Origin: an uncultured Paracoccaceae bacterium
GTDB taxonomy: Bacteria; Pseudomonadota; Alphaproteobacteria; Rhodobacterales; Rhodobacteraceae
Assembly (NCBI GenBank): GCA_947501355.1
Contig: CANMVA010000001.1
Span: forward strand, 1,883,492 to 1,947,491
DNA length: 64,000 bases
Reading direction: 5' to 3'
Of the stretch, positions 49,353-59,872 are shown piece after piece. The notes under the pieces were generated by a model. That model saw only the letters and a program-made list of their open reading frames with translations. It ran no database searches and had not been told where the DNA came from. How positions within the stretch are numbered: position 1 is the stretch's first letter; each line of letters begins with the position of its first letter. The position numbers and the translations under genes are program-made.

Positions 49353-51812
49353 TTAGCGCGGCAGGATCGTTGTGACACCGACGGCGGCGGCCCGTGCCAG
49401 ATCAGGATCGAGCGACATCGGGATGTACTCGCCGCGCCGCCAGCGTTCGCCCAGATCATCGTAATGGCGCGAGAGCGGATGGCCGGATTGGCCGGTGGAG
49501 ATCACGAAAACCGAGCTGTCGGGATCGGCAAAATCATAGACCCCACGATAGCCTGCGCCGTGCACGTTCAGGAACGGGTTCGGCCCAGTGCCTAGGGTCC
49601 GCCCGCGCAGGAGCGTGTTGTCGGAGCCGGAGGTGGACTGGCGGATATTCACGAACCAGTTGAGCACCGGAACCTCGCCCAGAACAGGATGGTCATGGGT
49701 GGCCTGATGGGCGTCGCCCCAGCGGAGGCTTTCGAGGGTGGTGCCATAGGTTTCCTCGATCCAGATGATGGCGTCATCGAGGGCAAGGCGGGCGATTTGG
49801 CTGCAGGTCTCTACGGCGGCGGATTGGCGCACGTCGCACCACGCGGAGGCTCCGTCGATATCGCGGTAAACGCGTTCGATGAAGAGGGGCTCGATATGGG
49901 TGAACTCGTCGGCGAGAGGGCCAAGGTCATCCCGGATCAGGCGTTCTTGAAGCGCACGGACCCAAGCGGCGTAGATGAGCGGTTCGGGCAGATGTTCGTT
50001 CATCTCGCCGTTCCAGTTGGCTAGAAGCGTGAGCGCGCGCTGGCGCTGGCGTTCGGGCGTGCCGTCAGGGGCGGCTTCGCCGGTGAACCACAGATCTGCG
50101 CCAATCAGCGGCAGGAGGCTGCGCGCGGTGATGCTGACGGTGTCGAGCTGGGCTTCGATGAAGCTTTCACGGGTGTGAACCTCGCGCGATTGCATGAGGC
50201 CTTGCCAGCGTTGAATGCGCTGGCTGTCACCCCAATCGTACGAGACGTGGTTGGGGAAGGGGCGTTCCACGGTCTTGTTGTTCGTGTTGCCAAGGATACC
50301 GCCTTCGGGGGCCACGAAGACCGGGTTGATGGCGCTGTCGAGACGGCCTTTCCAGCGGTTCTCGGACCGCCAGCCGGGGCTGGGGAGGCGGCCTTTGCTT
50401 TGGTGACGCACATCGCGGCGGGGCATGGCGCCGATGGTGCGCATGGCGATGCGGTCGCCATCAGCCAGCGTGAGGTTTTGCGACGGCGCGATATAGTCTT
50501 CGGAGGCGGCGAGGGCTGCGTCGATATCTTGCGCCTTCATCAACGCCATGGCCGCGCTCATGGTGGTGTCATTGGGGGTCAGCGCCGTCCACGCGACAGA
50601 CACCACATGGCCCGGCGGGGTGATCGTGTTCAGATCGAACTGGGTGCCGGGCAGGACGGGGCCGTTTTCGGTCCAGCGGAGGGTCAGGGTCACGGGTTCG
50701 GAGTCTTTGACCTGAATGATCGAGGGGCGCGAGCGGAATTCGGCAAAGCCGGACGGTGTCTCGTATTCGGCTGTGTTGTCGGGGTTGAGCCGTTCGATAT
50801 GCAGATCTAGATCGTCCATATAGGACGACGTGATCCCCCAGCCGAGCGTCTCGCTGCGGCCCGTCATGACAACCGGCACGCCGGGGATGGTGCCGCCGAT
50901 GACGCCACCGGTTTCCAGCTCTAGCCGGGCGAGATACCAGATCGACGGCGCGGTGAAGCCCAGATGGGGATCGTTTGCCAGAAGCGTGCCGCCACTGGCC
51001 GAGCGGGCGGGCGCGGCGGCCCAACCGTTGGAGGCCCCAGCGAAGGCGCGGGGCTTGGCGGGGTTGAGCGGGTCATGGGGCAGCGACGCGCTGCGGATAT
51101 TGGGCTGCGCGCCGGGAATGAGCTGGGCATATTCGGGAAGTGCTGCAACGCCGGTGCCGGGCATATCGGGGAGGATATCGCGCAGGCGTTCTTCCTCCAG
51201 TGTGAGCGAGGCGCGGGCGCGCAGAACCTCCGCCTCGATCTGGCCGTTGAGTTGCAGGGCCATCAGCTTGATGACGGCGACGGAATCGGCGGGCTGCCAC
51301 GGCGCGATGCGGTTGGAGAAGAGGAAAAGCTCAGGCGCGCCACGGCCCAGTGCGTCTTCATTAACCTGTCGCAGGCGGGCGTTGACGCCGTCGGCATAGG
51401 CCTCAAGTGCGGCGCGGGTGCGGGCGTCTTGCGCCTCAACCGATTGGACGGCGAGGTTGTAAAGATCGAGGCGGCGCAGAAGCGCGTCGATCTGGATGGT
51501 GCGGTCTCCGAACAGTTCTGACAGGCGGCCCTGGACCGTGCGGCGCAGCATTGTCATTTGCCACAGGCGATCCTGCGCGTGAGCGTAGCCGAGGCCGAAG
51601 AACACGTCCGCGTCGGTCTGGGCAAAGATATGCGGGACATTGGCGTTGTCGCGCACGATCTCGATCGGGGCGTTGGGGCCGTCGAGCGTGACCTCGGCGC
51701 TGTAATCAGGCAGCGATCGGGAGCCGAAATAATAGACAAGCGTCATGGCGAGACCGGCCAGAACGAAGCCTGCGGTCACCAAACGGAACAGCCAGCGAAA
51801 GAGAATGGCCAT
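49353..51812 (-). CDS. Penicillin acylase family protein
   Basis: N-terminal nucleophile hydrolase of 819 residues that cleaves amide bonds; relatives act on penicillin, acyl-homoserine lactones or cyclic lipopeptides. An uncleaved or anchoring hydrophobic segment lies at about residues 10-30, so it is periplasmic or membrane-bound. The alpha subunit has RDNANVPHIFAQTDADVFFGLGYAHAQDRLWQM in segments. Autocleavage should occur before Ser261 in AGASNGWAAAP. The beta subunit then carries GGTLLANDPHLGF. Whether it is a quorum-quenching acylase needs testing. It is convergent with hflX. Confidence 0.92.
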   Translation of the reverse strand: MAILFRWLFRLVTAGFVLAGLAMTLVYYFGSRSLPDYSAEVTLDGPNAPIEIVRDNANVPHIFAQTDADVFFGLGYAHAQDRLWQMTMLRRTVQGRLSELFGDRTIQIDALLRRLDLYNLAVQSVEAQDARTRAALEAYADGVNARLRQVNEDALGRGAPELFLFSNRIAPWQPADSVAVIKLMALQLNGQIEAEVLRARASLTLEEERLRDILPDMPGTGVAALPEYAQLIPGAQPNIRSASLPHDPLNPAKPRAFAGASNGWAAAPARSASGGTLLANDPHLGFTAPSIWYLARLELETGGVIGGTIPGVPVVMTGRSETLGWGITSSYMDDLDLHIERLNPDNTAEYETPSGFAEFRSRPSIIQVKDSEPVTLTLRWTENGPVLPGTQFDLNTITPPGHVVSVAWTALTPNDTTMSAAMALMKAQDIDAALAASEDYIAPSQNLTLADGDRIAMRTIGAMPRRDVRHQSKGRLPSPGWRSENRWKGRLDSAINPVFVAPEGGILGNTNNKTVERPFPNHVSYDWGDSQRIQRWQGLMQSREVHTRESFIEAQLDTVSITARSLLPLIGADLWFTGEAAPDGTPERQRQRALTLLANWNGEMNEHLPEPLIYAAWVRALQERLIRDDLGPLADEFTHIEPLFIERVYRDIDGASAWCDVRQSAAVETCSQIARLALDDAIIWIEETYGTTLESLRWGDAHQATHDHPVLGEVPVLNWFVNIRQSTSGSDNTLLRGRTLGTGPNPFLNVHGAGYRGVYDFADPDSSVFVISTGQSGHPLSRHYDDLGERWRRGEYIPMSLDPDLARAAAVGVTTILPR

Positions 51813-51892
51813 CGTGCCCTCACCATTGACAGACCCGGCGGGTCCGTTACGTCTGGCTTGCTATAACTGCGAAAGAGCGAGGGGAAAAGCCG

Positions 51893-52765
51893 ATGGCGAA
51901 AGTTGCATTCTTGGGGCTGGGCGTGATGGGATATCCGATGGCCGGGCATCTGGCCGCGGCGGGCCACGAGGTCGTGGTTTACAACCGCACCACGGCGAAG
52001 GCGGAGGCTTGGGCTGGGGAGCATTCGGGGAGCCATGCCGCGACCCCGCGCGAGGCGGCGGAGGGGTGTGACTTCGTGATGGCCTGCGTCGGCAATGACG
52101 ACGATTTGCGCTCGGTCTGTCTGGGCGAGGATGGTGCGTTTGCGGGCATGGGGTCTGGCGCGATTTTCGTGGACCATACGACGGTTTCGGCGGCCGTGAC
52201 GCGCGAGCTCTATGCAGCGGCCAAGGAGATCGGCGTGGGCTTTGTGGATGCGCCGGTGTCGGGCGGTCAGGCCGGCGCCGAGAACGGTCAGTTGGGGATT
52301 ATGTGCGGCGGGGACGAGGATATCTACGCCCGCGCAGAGCCGGTGATGGCGGCTTATGCGAAAGTCTGTAAACGCTTGGGTGAGAGTGCGGCGGGCCAAT
52401 TGACCAAGATGGTGAACCAGATTTGCATCGCGGGGCTGATGCAAGGTCTGTCAGAGGCGCTGAACTTTGCCGATAAGGCCGGGCTCGACGGCAAGGCGGT
52501 GGTCGAAGTGATCTCTGCCGGGGCGGCTGGGTCGTGGCAGATGAGCAACCGCTATGAGACGATGATCGATGACGAGTTCGATCTGGGCTTTGCGGTGGAC
52601 TGGATGCGCAAGGACCTGGGGATTTGTCTGAAGACCGGCGACGAGATTGGCGCGCCGATGCCGGTGACGGCACTGGTCGATCAGTTCTACAAGGATGTGC
52701 AGGCGATGGGCGGCGGGCGTTGGGATACGTCGTCGCTGATCAAGCGATTGCGTAAGCTCAGCTGA
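51893..52765 (+). CDS. Beta-hydroxyacid dehydrogenase, 3-hydroxyisobutyrate type
   Basis: NAD(P)-dependent oxidoreductase of the 3-hydroxyisobutyrate dehydrogenase/tartronate semialdehyde reductase family, 290 residues. The dinucleotide motif is FLGLGVMGYPMAGHLAAAGH at the N-terminus. The substrate motif is VDAPVSGGQAGAENGQL, and the catalytic lysine lies in LTKMVNQICIAG. The substrate is undetermined. It is divergent from the acylase and followed by a strong terminator. Confidence 0.9.
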   Translation: MAKVAFLGLGVMGYPMAGHLAAAGHEVVVYNRTTAKAEAWAGEHSGSHAATPREAAEGCDFVMACVGNDDDLRSVCLGEDGAFAGMGSGAIFVDHTTVSAAVTRELYAAAKEIGVGFVDAPVSGGQAGAENGQLGIMCGGDEDIYARAEPVMAAYAKVCKRLGESAAGQLTKMVNQICIAGLMQGLSEALNFADKAGLDGKAVVEVISAGAAGSWQMSNRYETMIDDEFDLGFAVDWMRKDLGICLKTGDEIGAPMPVTALVDQFYKDVQAMGGGRWDTSSLIKRLRKLS

Positions 52766-52801
52766 TCCAATTGCGCGCCTGCGGCGCATTTTATTTACTT
52801 G

Positions 52802-52829
52802 AAGGGCCACCCGATGGGGTGGCCCTTTT
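52802..52829 (+). terminator. Rho-independent terminator
   Basis: AAGGGCCACCC (52802-52812) and GGGTGGCCCTT (52817-52827) form an 11-bp perfect stem with loop GATG, ending in four T residues. It lies 36 bases after the dehydrogenase stop. Confidence 0.92.
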
Positions 52830-52840
52830 GCCTTCGGCGA

Positions 52841-52863
52841 GAGTTTTTTCGCCAAGATGAAGA
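52841..52863 (+). repeat. Possible distant copy of the GAGTATTT-type element
   Basis: GAGTTTTTTCGCCAAGATGAAG resembles the minus-strand reading of the 26-base elements at 18.7 and 32.5 kb (GAGTATTTTTGCACAAAAG). It is shorter by one base and diverged in the middle, so homology is uncertain. Confidence 0.4.
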
Positions 52864-52873
52864 GGCGGTTCGC

Positions 52874-53431
52874 TTAGGGGATGATGCGGGTGTATTTGGT
52901 GCCCTCAAGCGTGGCGCCGACGCGCAGGCCAGCTTGGCCGAAGACCACGGCGATCACGGGGGCCAGCGATGTGGTGGTACCGGCCTTGAGGCTTTCGCCT
53001 TCGTTTTGCAGGGCGTATTCCAGATCGGCCCCTGCGGCGTAGCCTTGGGAGCGGCGGAAATCCATTAGCGCACCATCGGTCATGAAGAACAGCACATGGG
53101 CGTACTGCTGCGCGCCGATTTGCAGGCCGATGCTGGCTTGCGTGGCGGAGTAATAATCGACTGTCGTGTCATTGATGCGCAGCGCGCCGCGCCCGTAGGA
53201 GCCGCCGATGCCGAGGCCCGCTTCGGTCACGAGCGGCATCACCAGCATACCGGTGGATTTGCGGCGCAGGTCCTGGGTGCCGGGAAATTCGCGATACATG
53301 TAGTTCAGCGTGGCATCGACGCGGGCGTCGATGGTTTCGGGCCCGCGAGAGCCGACCCCGTTGCCGCAAGCTGCGGTGAGGGTCAATGCGCCGGTGGCCG
53401 CAAGGAAATTGCGTCGGGAAGGGGTGTTCAT
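52874..53431 (-). CDS. YSC84/SYLF-domain lipoprotein
   Basis: A 185-residue protein with a SYLF domain (lipid-binding, formerly DUF500/Ysc84). The N-terminus MNTPSRRNFLAATGALTLTA is twin-arginine-like and ends in AAC, a probable lipobox, so it is likely exported and lipid-anchored. The domain has STGMLVMPLVTEAGLGIGGSYGRGAL in segments and VFGQAGLRVGATLEGTKYTRI. The function is unknown. It lies 82 bases downstream of hemB on the same strand. Confidence 0.88.
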   Translation of the reverse strand: MNTPSRRNFLAATGALTLTAACGNGVGSRGPETIDARVDATLNYMYREFPGTQDLRRKSTGMLVMPLVTEAGLGIGGSYGRGALRINDTTVDYYSATQASIGLQIGAQQYAHVLFFMTDGALMDFRRSQGYAAGADLEYALQNEGESLKAGTTTSLAPVIAVVFGQAGLRVGATLEGTKYTRIIP

Positions 53432-53513
53432 GGTTCTACCTGCTCGGTTGCCTGACTGATCCGCCTCTGACGGGCGGGATTGTCACATAACATACGGCAA
53501 TTTAGCCGCCCTG

Positions 53514-54512
53514 TCACGCATCAAGCGCACGGGCGACATCCATAGCGAAATAGGTCAGGATTCCGTCGCAGCCTGCGCGTTTGAAGGCCATCAGGCTTTC
53601 AAACATCACCCGGTCGCCGTCGATCCAGCCATTGGCGGCGGCGGCCTTGACCATCGCGAACTCGCCTGACACCTGATAGGCATAGGTCGGCACGCCGAAC
53701 TGGTCTTTGGTGAGGCGGCAAATGTCGAGATAGGGCAGGCCGGGTTTTACCATGACCATATCCGCGCCCTCGATCAGATCGCGGTGAATGAGACGCAGCG
53801 CCTCGTCAGAATTGCCGGGATCCATCTGGTAGGTTTTCTTGTCGCCCGTGAGCGCGCCCGTGGCTCCGACCGCGTCGCGGAAGGGGCCGTAAAAGGCCGA
53901 GGCGTATTTGGCGGCATAGCTGAGGATGGCGACATCGCGGTAACCGTCCGCTTCGCAGGCGCGGCGCATGGCTCCGATCCGGCCATCCATCATATCAGAG
54001 GGGCCGAGGATATCGGCGCCGGCGCGAGCTTGCTCCAGCGCCATTTTGACAAGGGCCTCGACCGTCTCGTCGTTTACGATCTCGCCGTCGCGAACGATGC
54101 CGTCATGTCCATGGGCGTTATAGGGATCAAGCGCGACATCGGTCATCACCGCAATCTCAGGGACCGCGTCCTTGATGGCGCGGATGGCGCGGTTGGACAG
54201 GTTGTCGGGGTTCCAGGCTTCCTCGCATTGATCGGTTTTCAACGCAGGATCAATGTAGGGAAAGATGCAGATCGCGGGGATGCCCAGATGGGCAGCGCCG
54301 CGCGCGGCTTTGACGAGGCGGTCGACGGTCAGGCGTTCCACCCCCGGCATGGAGGGGACCGCATGGGCGTCGTCCTTGCCTTCCATCACGAAAACCGGCC
54401 AGATCAGATCGTCCACGGTGAGCGTGTTTTGCCGGGTCAGCGCGCGCAAGGCAGGGGTTCTCCGGGTGCGGCGCAGACGGGTGAGCGGGAAAGGGGCAAC
54501 AACTGGGGTCAT
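53514..54512 (-). CDS. hemB: Delta-aminolevulinic acid dehydratase
   Basis: Condenses two 5-aminolevulinate molecules to porphobilinogen for tetrapyrrole synthesis. It is 332 residues. Schiff-base lysines lie in LSYAAKYASAFYGPF and MVMVKPGLPYLDI. Where zinc enzymes have a cysteine triad (DVCLCPYTSHGHCG type), this one has DVALDPYNAHGHDG, the zinc-independent form seen in Rhodobacter. The ATG at 54512 is chosen; upstream in-frame sequence to 54566 is not conserved. It diverges from the next gene over 119 bases. Confidence 0.97.
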   Translation of the reverse strand: MTPVVAPFPLTRLRRTRRTPALRALTRQNTLTVDDLIWPVFVMEGKDDAHAVPSMPGVERLTVDRLVKAARGAAHLGIPAICIFPYIDPALKTDQCEEAWNPDNLSNRAIRAIKDAVPEIAVMTDVALDPYNAHGHDGIVRDGEIVNDETVEALVKMALEQARAGADILGPSDMMDGRIGAMRRACEADGYRDVAILSYAAKYASAFYGPFRDAVGATGALTGDKKTYQMDPGNSDEALRLIHRDLIEGADMVMVKPGLPYLDICRLTKDQFGVPTYAYQVSGEFAMVKAAAANGWIDGDRVMFESLMAFKRAGCDGILTYFAMDVARALDA

Positions 54513-54631
54513 AGGCTTCCTGGTCGCAAACTTGGTTGACCGTGGGTGCCATGGAATTACACCCATCTCAAGCCTAGGAATTGCCGCATTGCGCGGCTAG
54601 TGTGCCGAAAAACCGACGTAAAGGCCCTCGA

Positions 54632-55159
54632 GTGGACTGGTATCAAACCGTCTTTGAACTGATCGACATGCGATCTTTCTCCAATCTTTGGTATTGGATT
54701 GTGCTGGCTGTGCTGTGGTCCTCGGCCAGCCATTACGTGTTGGGCGTGCCCTATGACATGGTGCTGCGCGCCAAGCGGCAGGGCGGGGACACATTGGCGG
54801 ATGTGGAGACGCTGACACGGCTCAATGCCAACCGGTATCTGCTGATCGGGCGCATTTCCGGGCTGTGGCTGCTGGCATTTGCGTCGTTCATGGTGACAGG
54901 GCTTGGAATCCTCGGCTTCTATTACGGGATCGAGTTCTCTCAGGCGGTGTTTCTGCTGCTCGCCCCGATGAGTTTCGTGGGGCTTCTGACGCTGTCCGCG
55001 GCTCGCCTGATCCGCGATCAGGATCTGAGCGGGGACGATTTGCTGCGCCGTCTGACGCGGCATCGGCTGCATGTCCAGATCACCGGTATCTTCGCGATTT
55101 TCATCACGGCGATGTACGGGATGTATGTGAACATGAATGTGGGTGCGCTCGGCGGTTGA
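54632..55159 (+). CDS. Membrane protein annotated in relatives as SufBCD component
   Basis: A 175-residue membrane protein starting DWYQTVFELIDMRSFSNLWYW after its GTG. Four membrane segments are likely (about 16-36, 70-92, 97-115 and 145-165). I recall near-identical proteins in Rhodobacteraceae labelled component of SufBCD complex, but nothing in the sequence shows iron-sulfur function. The GTG at 54632 has AAAGG 9 bases upstream. It precedes mfd by 33 bases on the same strand. Confidence 0.72.
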   Translation: MDWYQTVFELIDMRSFSNLWYWIVLAVLWSSASHYVLGVPYDMVLRAKRQGGDTLADVETLTRLNANRYLLIGRISGLWLLAFASFMVTGLGILGFYYGIEFSQAVFLLLAPMSFVGLLTLSAARLIRDQDLSGDDLLRRLTRHRLHVQITGIFAIFITAMYGMYVNMNVGALGG

Positions 55160-55192
55160 CATCGCCTGTGGGCGGGGTAGGTCACGGCTCTC

Positions 55193-58100
55193 ATGGCCGA
55201 TCCGAAACATATCACACTTGGCGGAGCCCCGGAGGGGTTTGACGCGACGCTGCTGGTGCAGGAGCTGGACCGCTCTGGCGCACCGGTTGTGCATGTGGCG
55301 CGCGACGACAAGCGGTTGGCGGCGATGCGGGCGGCGCTGGCCTTTGTCGCGCCAGAGGTGCCGGTGATCGCCTTTCCCGGATGGGATTGTCTGCCGTTTG
55401 ACCGGGTCTCGCCCAATGCCGATATCTCGGCCCAGCGGATGGCAACACTCGCCGGGTTGGCCCATGGGATGCCGTCACGGTTCATTCTGCTCACAACGCT
55501 GAACGCGGCGACCCAACGGGTGCCTGCACGTGATGTGCTGCGGGAGGCCGCGTTTACTGCGCGCGTGGGGCAGCAGATCGATGAGGCGGCGCTGAAGGCG
55601 TTTCTGGTGCGTATGGGCTTTACGCAGAGCCCGACGGTGATGGAGCCAGGCGATTATGCGGTGCGCGGCGGGATCATCGACATTTATCCGCCGGGCGAGG
55701 CGGGGCCGGTGCGGCTGGATCTCTTTGGCGATGTTCTGGACGGCGCGCGGCGCTTTGATCCGGCGACCCAGCGCACCACGGAAAAGCTGGAGGTGGTGGA
55801 ACTGGCCCCGGTGTCAGAGGTTATTCTGGACGAGGCTGCGATCACGCGATTCCGGCAGTCCTACCGCATCGAGTTTGGCGCGGCGGGCACGGATGATCCG
55901 CTTTATGAAGCGGTCAGTGCAGGGCGCAAACATCAGGGAATCGAGCATTGGTTGCCCTTCTTTCATGCGGAGCTGGAGACGCTGTTCGACTATCTGCCCG
56001 ACGCGTCATTCGCCCTGGATGATCAGCTGACACCCCAGCGACTGGCACGGTGGGAGAGCATCGCCGATCAATATGACGCGCGGCGCGAGGCGATGACGGC
56101 GAAGGGGCGGATGGACACGGTCTACAAGCCATGCCCGCCGGAGTTGCTGTATCTGGACGATGCGGCCTGGGAAACGGCGGTCACGGATCGGCGGGTGCTG
56201 CAGTTCAATCCGTTGGCGCAAGGCTCTGGCCCCGGTGTGATCGACGCGGGCGGGCGGATCGGGCGCAGTTTTGCGCCAGAACGACAACAGGAGAACATCA
56301 GTCTTTTCCGGGCTTTGGCGGATCATATTAAGGTGAAACGCGCAGATAGTTCGGTGATCATCGCCAGCTATTCCGAAGGCGCGCGCGAGCGGCTTTCTGG
56401 GTTAATGGACGACGAGGGTCTGAGCGATGTCAGCCTGATCAGGGACATGCGCGATGTGCAGCCCAAGGGCGTCCATCTGGCCGTCTGGGCGCTGGAAGCC
56501 GGGTTTGAGGCTCCGGGCCTGACCGTGATCTCGGAACAGGACGTGCTGGGGGACCGGCTGATCCGCGCGCCGCGCAAGAAGAAGCGGGCCGAGAACTTCC
56601 TGACGGAGACGCAAAGCCTGAGCCCCGGCGATCTGATCGTGCATGTGGATCACGGGGTGGGCCGCTATAAGGGGCTTGAGGTGATCACGGCGGCCGGGGC
56701 AGCCCATGAGTGTATTTTGCTGGAATATGCGGAGAACGCGAAGCTCTACCTGCCCGTGGAAAACATCGAACTGCTGTCGAAGTTTGGCCATGAGGAAGGC
56801 TTGCTGGACAAGCTGGGCGGCGGCGCGTGGCAGGCCAAGAAAGCACGGCTCAAACAGCGCATTCGCGATATTGCGGACCGGCTTATTCGGGTGGCGGCGG
56901 AACGCGCGCTGAGGACGGCGCCGATCATGGAGCCTCCGCCCGGGATGTGGGACGCGTTTTCGGCGCGGTTCCCGTATCAGGAAACCGACGATCAGCTGAA
57001 TGCGATTGAGGATGTGCTGACGGATATGGCCAGCGGGCAGCCAATGGATCGGCTGGTTTGCGGCGATGTGGGCTTTGGCAAGACCGAGGTCGCGATGCGC
57101 GCGGCCTTCGTGGCGGCGATGTCGGGCGTGCAGGTCGCGGTGATCGCACCGACGACGCTTCTGGCCCGCCAGCATTACAAGAGCTTTGCTGAACGGTTCC
57201 GGGGCTTCCCGCTAGAGGTGCGGACGCTGTCTCGGTTCGTGTCGGCAAAAGAAGCGACGGCGACGCGTGACGGGATCAATCGCGGCACCGTGGATATCGT
57301 GATTGGCACCCATGCGTTGCTGGCCAAGACGGTGAAATTTAAAAATCTCGGGCTGCTGATAATCGACGAGGAACAGCATTTCGGCGTGCAGCACAAAGAG
57401 CGGCTCAAGCAGATGCGCACGGATATTCACGTGCTGACACTGACGGCGACGCCGATCCCGCGGACGCTGCAGCTAAGCCTGTCGGGCGTGCGGGAGCTGT
57501 CGATCATCGGCACGCCACCCGTCGACCGCTTGGCGATCCGCACCTATGTCAGCGAGTTTGATACGGTGACCCTGCGCGAGGCGCTGCTGCGCGAGCATTA
57601 TCGCGGTGGGCAGTCTTTCTTTGTGGTGCCGCGCGTGTCGGACATCCCCGATATCGAGGAGTTTTTGCGTAAGGAGGTGCCAGAAGTCACCTTCATCACG
57701 GCCCACGGGCAGATGGCCGCTGGTGAGTTGGATGACCGCATGAACGCGTTCTATGACGGCAAGTATGACGTGCTTCTGGCGACCACGATTGTGGAATCGG
57801 GCCTGGATATTCCGACGGCGAACACGATGATCGTGCACCGTGCGGATATGTTCGGGCTGTCCCAGCTTTATCAGATCCGGGGGCGGGTTGGGCGCTCCAA
57901 AACGCGCGCCTATGCCTATATGACGACCAAGCCGCGCGCGCCGCTGACGGCGACGGCGCAGAAGCGTCTGCGGGTGCTGGGCAGTCTCGATACGCTGGGC
58001 GCGGGCTTCACGCTGGCCTCGCAGGATCTGGACATTCGCGGGGCCGGCAACCTGATCGGCGAAGAGCAGTCCGGCCAGATGCGCGAAGTGGGTTATGAGC

Positions 58101-58654
58101 TGTACCAGACGATGCTGGAAGAGGCGATTGCCAAGATCAAAACCGGTGAGTTGACCGGGCTGGACGAGGCCGACGGGCAATGGGCGCCGCAGATCAATCT
58201 GGGCGTGCCGGTGCTGATCCCGGACGAGTATGTTCCCGATCTGGACGTGCGGCTGGGGCTCTATCGCCGTCTGTCCGGGCTGACGACCAAGGTCGAGTTG
58301 GAAGGCTTTGCCGCCGAGTTGATCGACCGCTTTGGGCCGCTGCCGAAAGAGGTGAACACGCTGCTGCTGATCGTGCGCATCAAGGCGATGTGCAAGCGCG
58401 CAGGGATTGCGAAACTGGATGGCGGGCCGAAGGGGGCCACGATCCAGTTCCACAATGACAAGTTCGGCTCCCCCCAAGGGTTGGTAGAGTTCATCGAACA
58501 TCAGCGGGGGCTGGCGAAGGTGAAAGACAACAAGATCGTCATCCGCCGGGATTGGACGAAGGACAGCGATAAGATCAAAGGGGCGTTCGCCATTGCCCGC
58601 GATCTGGCTGAGAAATTGATCGAAGAGAAAAAGCGCAAGAAAGCAAAGGCTTGA
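55193..58654 (+). CDS. mfd: Transcription-repair coupling factor Mfd
   Basis: Translocase that removes stalled RNA polymerase and recruits UvrA to DNA damage. It is 1153 residues, full length: UvrB-like domains 1a/2/1b at the N-terminus, the RNA polymerase interaction domain ([20 protein letters not shown] near 475-495), the helicase core ([59 protein letters not shown]) and a C-terminal TRCF domain ending in a lysine-rich tail. Confidence 0.97.
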   Translation: MADPKHITLGGAPEGFDATLLVQELDRSGAPVVHVARDDKRLAAMRAALAFVAPEVPVIAFPGWDCLPFDRVSPNADISAQRMATLAGLAHGMPSRFILLTTLNAATQRVPARDVLREAAFTARVGQQIDEAALKAFLVRMGFTQSPTVMEPGDYAVRGGIIDIYPPGEAGPVRLDLFGDVLDGARRFDPATQRTTEKLEVVELAPVSEVILDEAAITRFRQSYRIEFGAAGTDDPLYEAVSAGRKHQGIEHWLPFFHAELETLFDYLPDASFALDDQLTPQRLARWESIADQYDARREAMTAKGRMDTVYKPCPPELLYLDDAAWETAVTDRRVLQFNPLAQGSGPGVIDAGGRIGRSFAPERQQENISLFRALADHIKVKRADSSVIIASYSEGARERLSGLMDDEGLSDVSLIRDMRDVQPKGVHLAVWALEAGFEAPGLTVISEQDVLGDRLIRAPRKKKRAENFLTETQSLSPGDLIVHVDHGVGRYKGLEVITAAGAAHECILLEYAENAKLYLPVENIELLSKFGHEEGLLDKLGGGAWQAKKARLKQRIRDIADRLIRVAAERALRTAPIMEPPPGMWDAFSARFPYQETDDQLNAIEDVLTDMASGQPMDRLVCGDVGFGKTEVAMRAAFVAAMSGVQVAVIAPTTLLARQHYKSFAERFRGFPLEVRTLSRFVSAKEATATRDGINRGTVDIVIGTHALLAKTVKFKNLGLLIIDEEQHFGVQHKERLKQMRTDIHVLTLTATPIPRTLQLSLSGVRELSIIGTPPVDRLAIRTYVSEFDTVTLREALLREHYRGGQSFFVVPRVSDIPDIEEFLRKEVPEVTFITAHGQMAAGELDDRMNAFYDGKYDVLLATTIVESGLDIPTANTMIVHRADMFGLSQLYQIRGRVGRSKTRAYAYMTTKPRAPLTATAQKRLRVLGSLDTLGAGFTLASQDLDIRGAGNLIGEEQSGQMREVGYELYQTMLEEAIAKIKTGELTGLDEADGQWAPQINLGVPVLIPDEYVPDLDVRLGLYRRLSGLTTKVELEGFAAELIDRFGPLPKEVNTLLLIVRIKAMCKRAGIAKLDGGPKGATIQFHNDKFGSPQGLVEFIEHQRGLAKVKDNKIVIRRDWTKDSDKIKGAFAIARDLAEKLIEEKKRKKAKA

Positions 58655-58663
58655 AGCACGCCC

Positions 58664-59872
58664 TTAAACCTTAACGACGACCCGCTCTAGCTGGCGCATG
58701 CGAAGCGTTAGCAGGAAGGCCAGCACCGAACAGGTGAGCGTTCCGGTCGCGACCGGGATCGGGCTGCCGGTGAAGGCAAGGCCGATGGGAACGGCGACGA
58801 TCACCGCGCCAATGGTTGAGACCGACCCCATGAAAGACGCCGCCATGCCCGCGATATGGCCCACTGGCTCCATCGCGAGGGCGTTGAGATTTCCCAGCGT
58901 CATGCCCGCAAGGAAAAAGAGCGACGTGACCCAGAAAAGAAAGATCGGAAAAAGATGAGCTTCGCTGTCTATCATATTGAAAGATAAGAGTGATACGGAC
59001 GAAATCGCGATCTGAGTGCCGAGCACCGTCATCACCAGTTTGCGCATGCCCAACCGCATGACGAACCGGGCGTTGACGATGCTTGCGGTAGCAGCCAGCA
59101 GGGCGATAAGGCCGAACCAGAGCGGAAAGCTGGCCCCACGGTCAAAGACCAGATCGAACATCTGCTGGGTGGTGGAGAGCACCGCAAACAGCATGCCGAA
59201 ACAAAGCGCCTGGGTGAGCATCGATAGGCGGACCATGGGGATGGAAAGCATCTCTATCAGCGCGCTCCACAAGAGGGTGATGCGGATCGGGCGGCGGGCC
59301 TCGGGTGGCAGAGTTTCGGGCATGCGGGTCGCATACCAGCTGCCGATCAGCAGCGAGAAGACGACGAATGCGCCGAAGATGCCGCGCCAACCGACGCCCC
59401 AGATGATGACGGCGCCCAAGGCGGGGGCGATGGCCGGGACGAGCGAGAAAACCAGTAGCACGAAGGACATCAAGCGGGCCATGTCGCGGCCTGAAAACAG
59501 ATCGCGGATCACGGCGAGGGCGACGATGCGCGGGCCTGCGACGCCGAGGCCCTGAATGACGCGCGCGGCGAGCACCAGTTCAAGCGTGTTGGCGAGCACG
59601 GCAAGGACCGCGCCCACGCAGTAGAGCATGAAGCCTGCGAAGATCACCGGGCGGCGACCCAGAGCGTCCGAAAGCGGGCCTGCGAACAGCGTGCCAAGGC
59701 CCATGCCGAAGACAAAACTGGTGATGATAAGCGTCGCGCGTTCTGGCGCTTCGGGCGTCAGCTCGGCTGCGATTTCGGGTAGGGCGGGCAGCATCGCGTC
59801 GATGGAGAAAGCCACTGTCGCGCTGATCATCGCCATGAGCGCGATGAACTCGGCGCGGCCCGGCGTCTTCAC
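58664..59872 (-). CDS. MFS transporter, Bcr/CflA-like
   Basis: Drug/proton antiporter-type major facilitator, 402 residues, twelve predicted helices. Motif A-like GPLSDALGRRPVIFAG follows helix 2, and ARVIQGLGVAGPRIVALAVIRDLF is the Bcr/CflA signature. The GTG at 59872 overlaps the stop of the potassium channel gene (GTGA). The frame continues upstream through that gene but is not coding there. It is the last gene of a four-gene overlapping minus-strand operon. Confidence 0.9.
   Translation of the reverse strand: MKTPGRAEFIALMAMISATVAFSIDAMLPALPEIAAELTPEAPERATLIITSFVFGMGLGTLFAGPLSDALGRRPVIFAGFMLYCVGAVLAVLANTLELVLAARVIQGLGVAGPRIVALAVIRDLFSGRDMARLMSFVLLVFSLVPAIAPALGAVIIWGVGWRGIFGAFVVFSLLIGSWYATRMPETLPPEARRPIRITLLWSALIEMLSIPMVRLSMLTQALCFGMLFAVLSTTQQMFDLVFDRGASFPLWFGLIALLAATASIVNARFVMRLGMRKLVMTVLGTQIAISSVSLLSFNMIDSEAHLFPIFLFWVTSLFFLAGMTLGNLNALAMEPVGHIAGMAASFMGSVSTIGAVIVAVPIGLAFTGSPIPVATGTLTCSVLAFLLTLRMRQLERVVVKV

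Noticed and set aside
57473-58501. Minus-strand frame of 342 codons inside mfd
   Set aside because: It lies entirely opposite the Mfd helicase and C-terminal domains and has no ribosome-binding site or domain.
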